Shown here: piece after piece, positions 25,454 to 64,000 of the stretch
Position numbering within the stretch: the stretch's first letter is position 1
How the letters are laid out: every line of letters starts with the position of its first letter
From: Imbricaverruca yamaguchii
Lineage: Eukaryota > Arthropoda > Thecostraca > Neoverrucidae
Direction of reading: 5' to 3'
NCBI GenBank assembly: GCA_034440575.1
Contig: JAOTOL010001279.1
Coordinates: 67,001-131,000 of the forward strand
Length of the DNA: 64,000 nucleotides
Position numbers and translations under genes: made by a program
Notes under the pieces: model-generated
What the model saw: only the letters and a program-made list of their open reading frames with translations
The model's database searches: none
What the model was told of the DNA's origin: nothing

Positions 25454-26249
25454 TTTCAAATGACTTAGCGGAACACCGAATGAAAGCACGTATTGAAGCA
25501 CATAATAAATAGTATTCAAGCGGTTAACAATACCCGAATTGATCGGAGGGGGCCGATAAAATGGTTACAATCTGGCCAGCGTAGCCCCTTCTTAAAACGG
25601 CATACTGCGCCGAGCCCAGCTCTTAAGGTTCTCAACCAAACCAGTTGTAGCTGCTAATGATGGCCACAAGAGTAATGCAAAACGCATCCAATAAAACATA
25701 GATGGGTGCAGATTAAAAGGCAGTATAAGGACACTGGAGTGATATGCATACATTGAATAGCATCACATGGAATTCAATGTCCATTAAATATACGAACAAC
25801 ACGAGCGAACCTCTCACAATAACAAGATTTCCCAGCAATAACCTGAAAATCCTCTAAAACGACCGAAAAGCCAATGATGATAAAATGCCCTAAGATGCGT
25901 CGGAGAGACAGGCGAGGCACCTCGACATGTGAGGTACTACACTGAATGACGAGGTCACGCAACAGCTGATCGCACCACCTGTCGTGTCACATCACGCATC
26001 AGCTGGCGTGCGTGGCTTGGCCCACCAAGGCGCTCCACTGAGGGACCATTGCCCATGCCCATGACCGAACACCAGCCTGCCAGCGCGGCTGCGAAGGCGC
26101 TCCATAGAGGAGAGGTGCCCATCGACACGTGACCCACGACCCATGAGCGGTACACCAGCCTGCCGGTAGGGCGGCAGGTCAACATCAGTCCTTGAGCAGC
26201 ATGACACTGCGTGTGTACAGCTGGCCCAGCACAGTTGCGTTGTTAACTT

Positions 26250-26399
26250 GGTCGATGGCCTTGCTGTACAGCTCCCCGCCGGCGCCAAGCCAGCCACACT
26301 TCCTCTATCGCCCGCCAGGCTAACGAGCGGTCCGGGCTGTGATCCGAGCCCAAGTCCTGGGCCCTCTCCTCATCGTCCACGGCTTCCAACACTGCAACA
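26250..26399 (-). pseudogene. Distal copy of the terminal exon, frame-shifted
   Basis: The acceptor ctgttgcag|TGTTGG is intact. The start LEAVDDEERAQDLGSDHS matches exon 7, but the 2-bp loss changes the frame after RAIE and gives a shorter, different end (EVWLAWRRRG... to a TAA). It could be a dead copy or a genuine alternative last exon; the sequence alone does not decide. Confidence 0.6.
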
Positions 26400-26653
26400 G
26401 AGCAGCCCGTCGCCGCAACATTGCCACGCGTACGGCGCTCGACCCTGGATCAGGAAGTTCCAGTTCCTCTTCTTCCCCATCTCGTCTGGCGCCTCTAATG
26501 GCATCTTATACTGACATACGTGCATCTCTTTTGTGCAACGTCTGTCGTGCTTGCTTTACGAAACTTGTTCTTTGTTCGCTTCCTACGGTTCTGGCCAGGT
26601 AGGTCAATATTTCCAGCCCCTTGGCGCAACTATAACAACAGTTCTCGATCGTG

Positions 26654-26659
26654 TTTATT
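26654..26659 (-). promoter_or_regulatory. Polyadenylation signal AATAAA, proximal copy
   Basis: This is the first AATAAA I found on the minus strand after the stop at 27392. It would give a 3' UTR of roughly 0.75 kb. Confidence 0.5.
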
Positions 26660-27391
26660 TTTCAAATGACTTAGCGGAACACCGAATGAAAGCACGTATT
26701 GAAGCACATAATAAATAGTATTCAAGCGGTTAACAATACCCGAATTGATCGAGTGGGCCGATAAAATGGTTACAATCTGGCCAGCGTAGCCCCTTCTTAA
26801 AACGGCATACTGCGCCGAGCCCAGCTCTTAAGGTTCTCAACCAAACCAGTTGTAGCTGCTAATGATGGCCACAAGAGTAATGCAAAACGCATCCAATAAA
26901 ACATAGATGGGTGCAGATTAAAAGGCAGTATAAGGACACTGGAGTGATGTGCATACATTGAATAGCATCACATGGAATTCAATGTCCATTAAATATACGA
27001 ACAACACGAGCGAACCTCTCTCACAATAACAAGATTTCCCAGCAATAACCTGAAAATCCTCTAAAACGACCGAAAAGCCAATGATGATAAAATGCCCTAA
27101 GATGCGTCGGAGAGGACAGGCGAGGCACCTCGACATGTGAGGTACTACACTGAATGACGAGGTCACGCAACAGCTGATCGCACCACCTGTCGTGTCACAT
27201 CACGCATCAGCTGGCGTGCGTGGCTTGGCCCACCAAGGCGCTCTACTGAGGGACCATTGCCCATGCCCATGACCGGAACACCAGCCTGCCAGCGCGGCTG
27301 CGAAGGCGCTCCATAGAGGAGGTGCCCATCGACACGTGACCCACGACCCATGAGCGGTACACCAGGCTGCCGGTAGGGCGGCAGGTCAACA

Positions 27392-63973
<36,582 letters not shown>

Positions 63974-64000
63974 AGCGGACCGCACCACGCCACCAGCCGC

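Overview
This window is nuclear DNA from an animal, most likely an arthropod and possibly a crustacean. The evidence is a multi-exon gene with GT-AG (and one GC-AG) introns, CR1-like and I-like LINEs, a Ty3/gypsy relic, tRNA-derived SINEs, and short CCTAA runs that match the arthropod telomere motif. The species guess is inference. There is no bacterial gene organisation, CRISPR array or rRNA.

The main gene is on the minus strand and fills 27392-63973. I assembled seven exons by splice sites and by phase: 63973-63635, 62312-62188, 55533-55421, 40935-40767, 32010-31856, 30890-30636 and 27603-27392. They join without a frame break into 456 codons (455 residues plus stop). The product is an alpha/beta-hydrolase of the EPHX3/EPHX4 epoxide-hydrolase type with two N-terminal hydrophobic segments. 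The nucleophile Asp and acid Asp remain, but the positions of the catalytic His, the cap Tyr and the Trp next to the nucleophile appear changed, so it may be a pseudoenzyme. The last exon and its 3' UTR are duplicated in tandem (1.2 kb), which creates a possible alternative last exon.

The most unusual signal is that minisatellites sit against the splice sites of this gene. In introns 2, 3, 4, 5 and 6 the tandem units contain copies of the real 3' splice site, often with the first exon bases, so each true acceptor lies at the end of a row of look-alike acceptors. Intron 6 also begins with a 1.4 kb, 47-bp-unit array flush with the exon 6 donor. Intron 1 has an array near its acceptor without an obvious copied junction.

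Regions. 1-3.1 kb: deleted Ty3/gypsy element, minus strand. 3.1-5.4 kb: no recognisable gene. 5.4-9.75 kb: damaged I-like LINE with a probable solo LTR inside it. 9.85-10.7 kb: TTAA-flanked noncoding element. 10.8-14.65 kb: damaged CR1-type LINE with an esterase-like ORF1. 15.5-16.05 kb: minisatellite. 16-25 kb: mostly noncoding, with a SINE, a MITE and an inverted 16-bp repeat array resembling a foldback element. 25.2-64 kb: the hydrolase gene and its introns. The introns hold a fuller I-like LINE with RNase H (33.9-39.65 kb), two MITE copies, a hAT-like transposase remnant, CR1 3' fragments, tRNA-like SINEs, a perfect 19-bp hairpin and a 1.4 kb compound microsatellite.

The transposons are decayed and do not form a working pathway with the gene. 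Their relation to it is intron growth.
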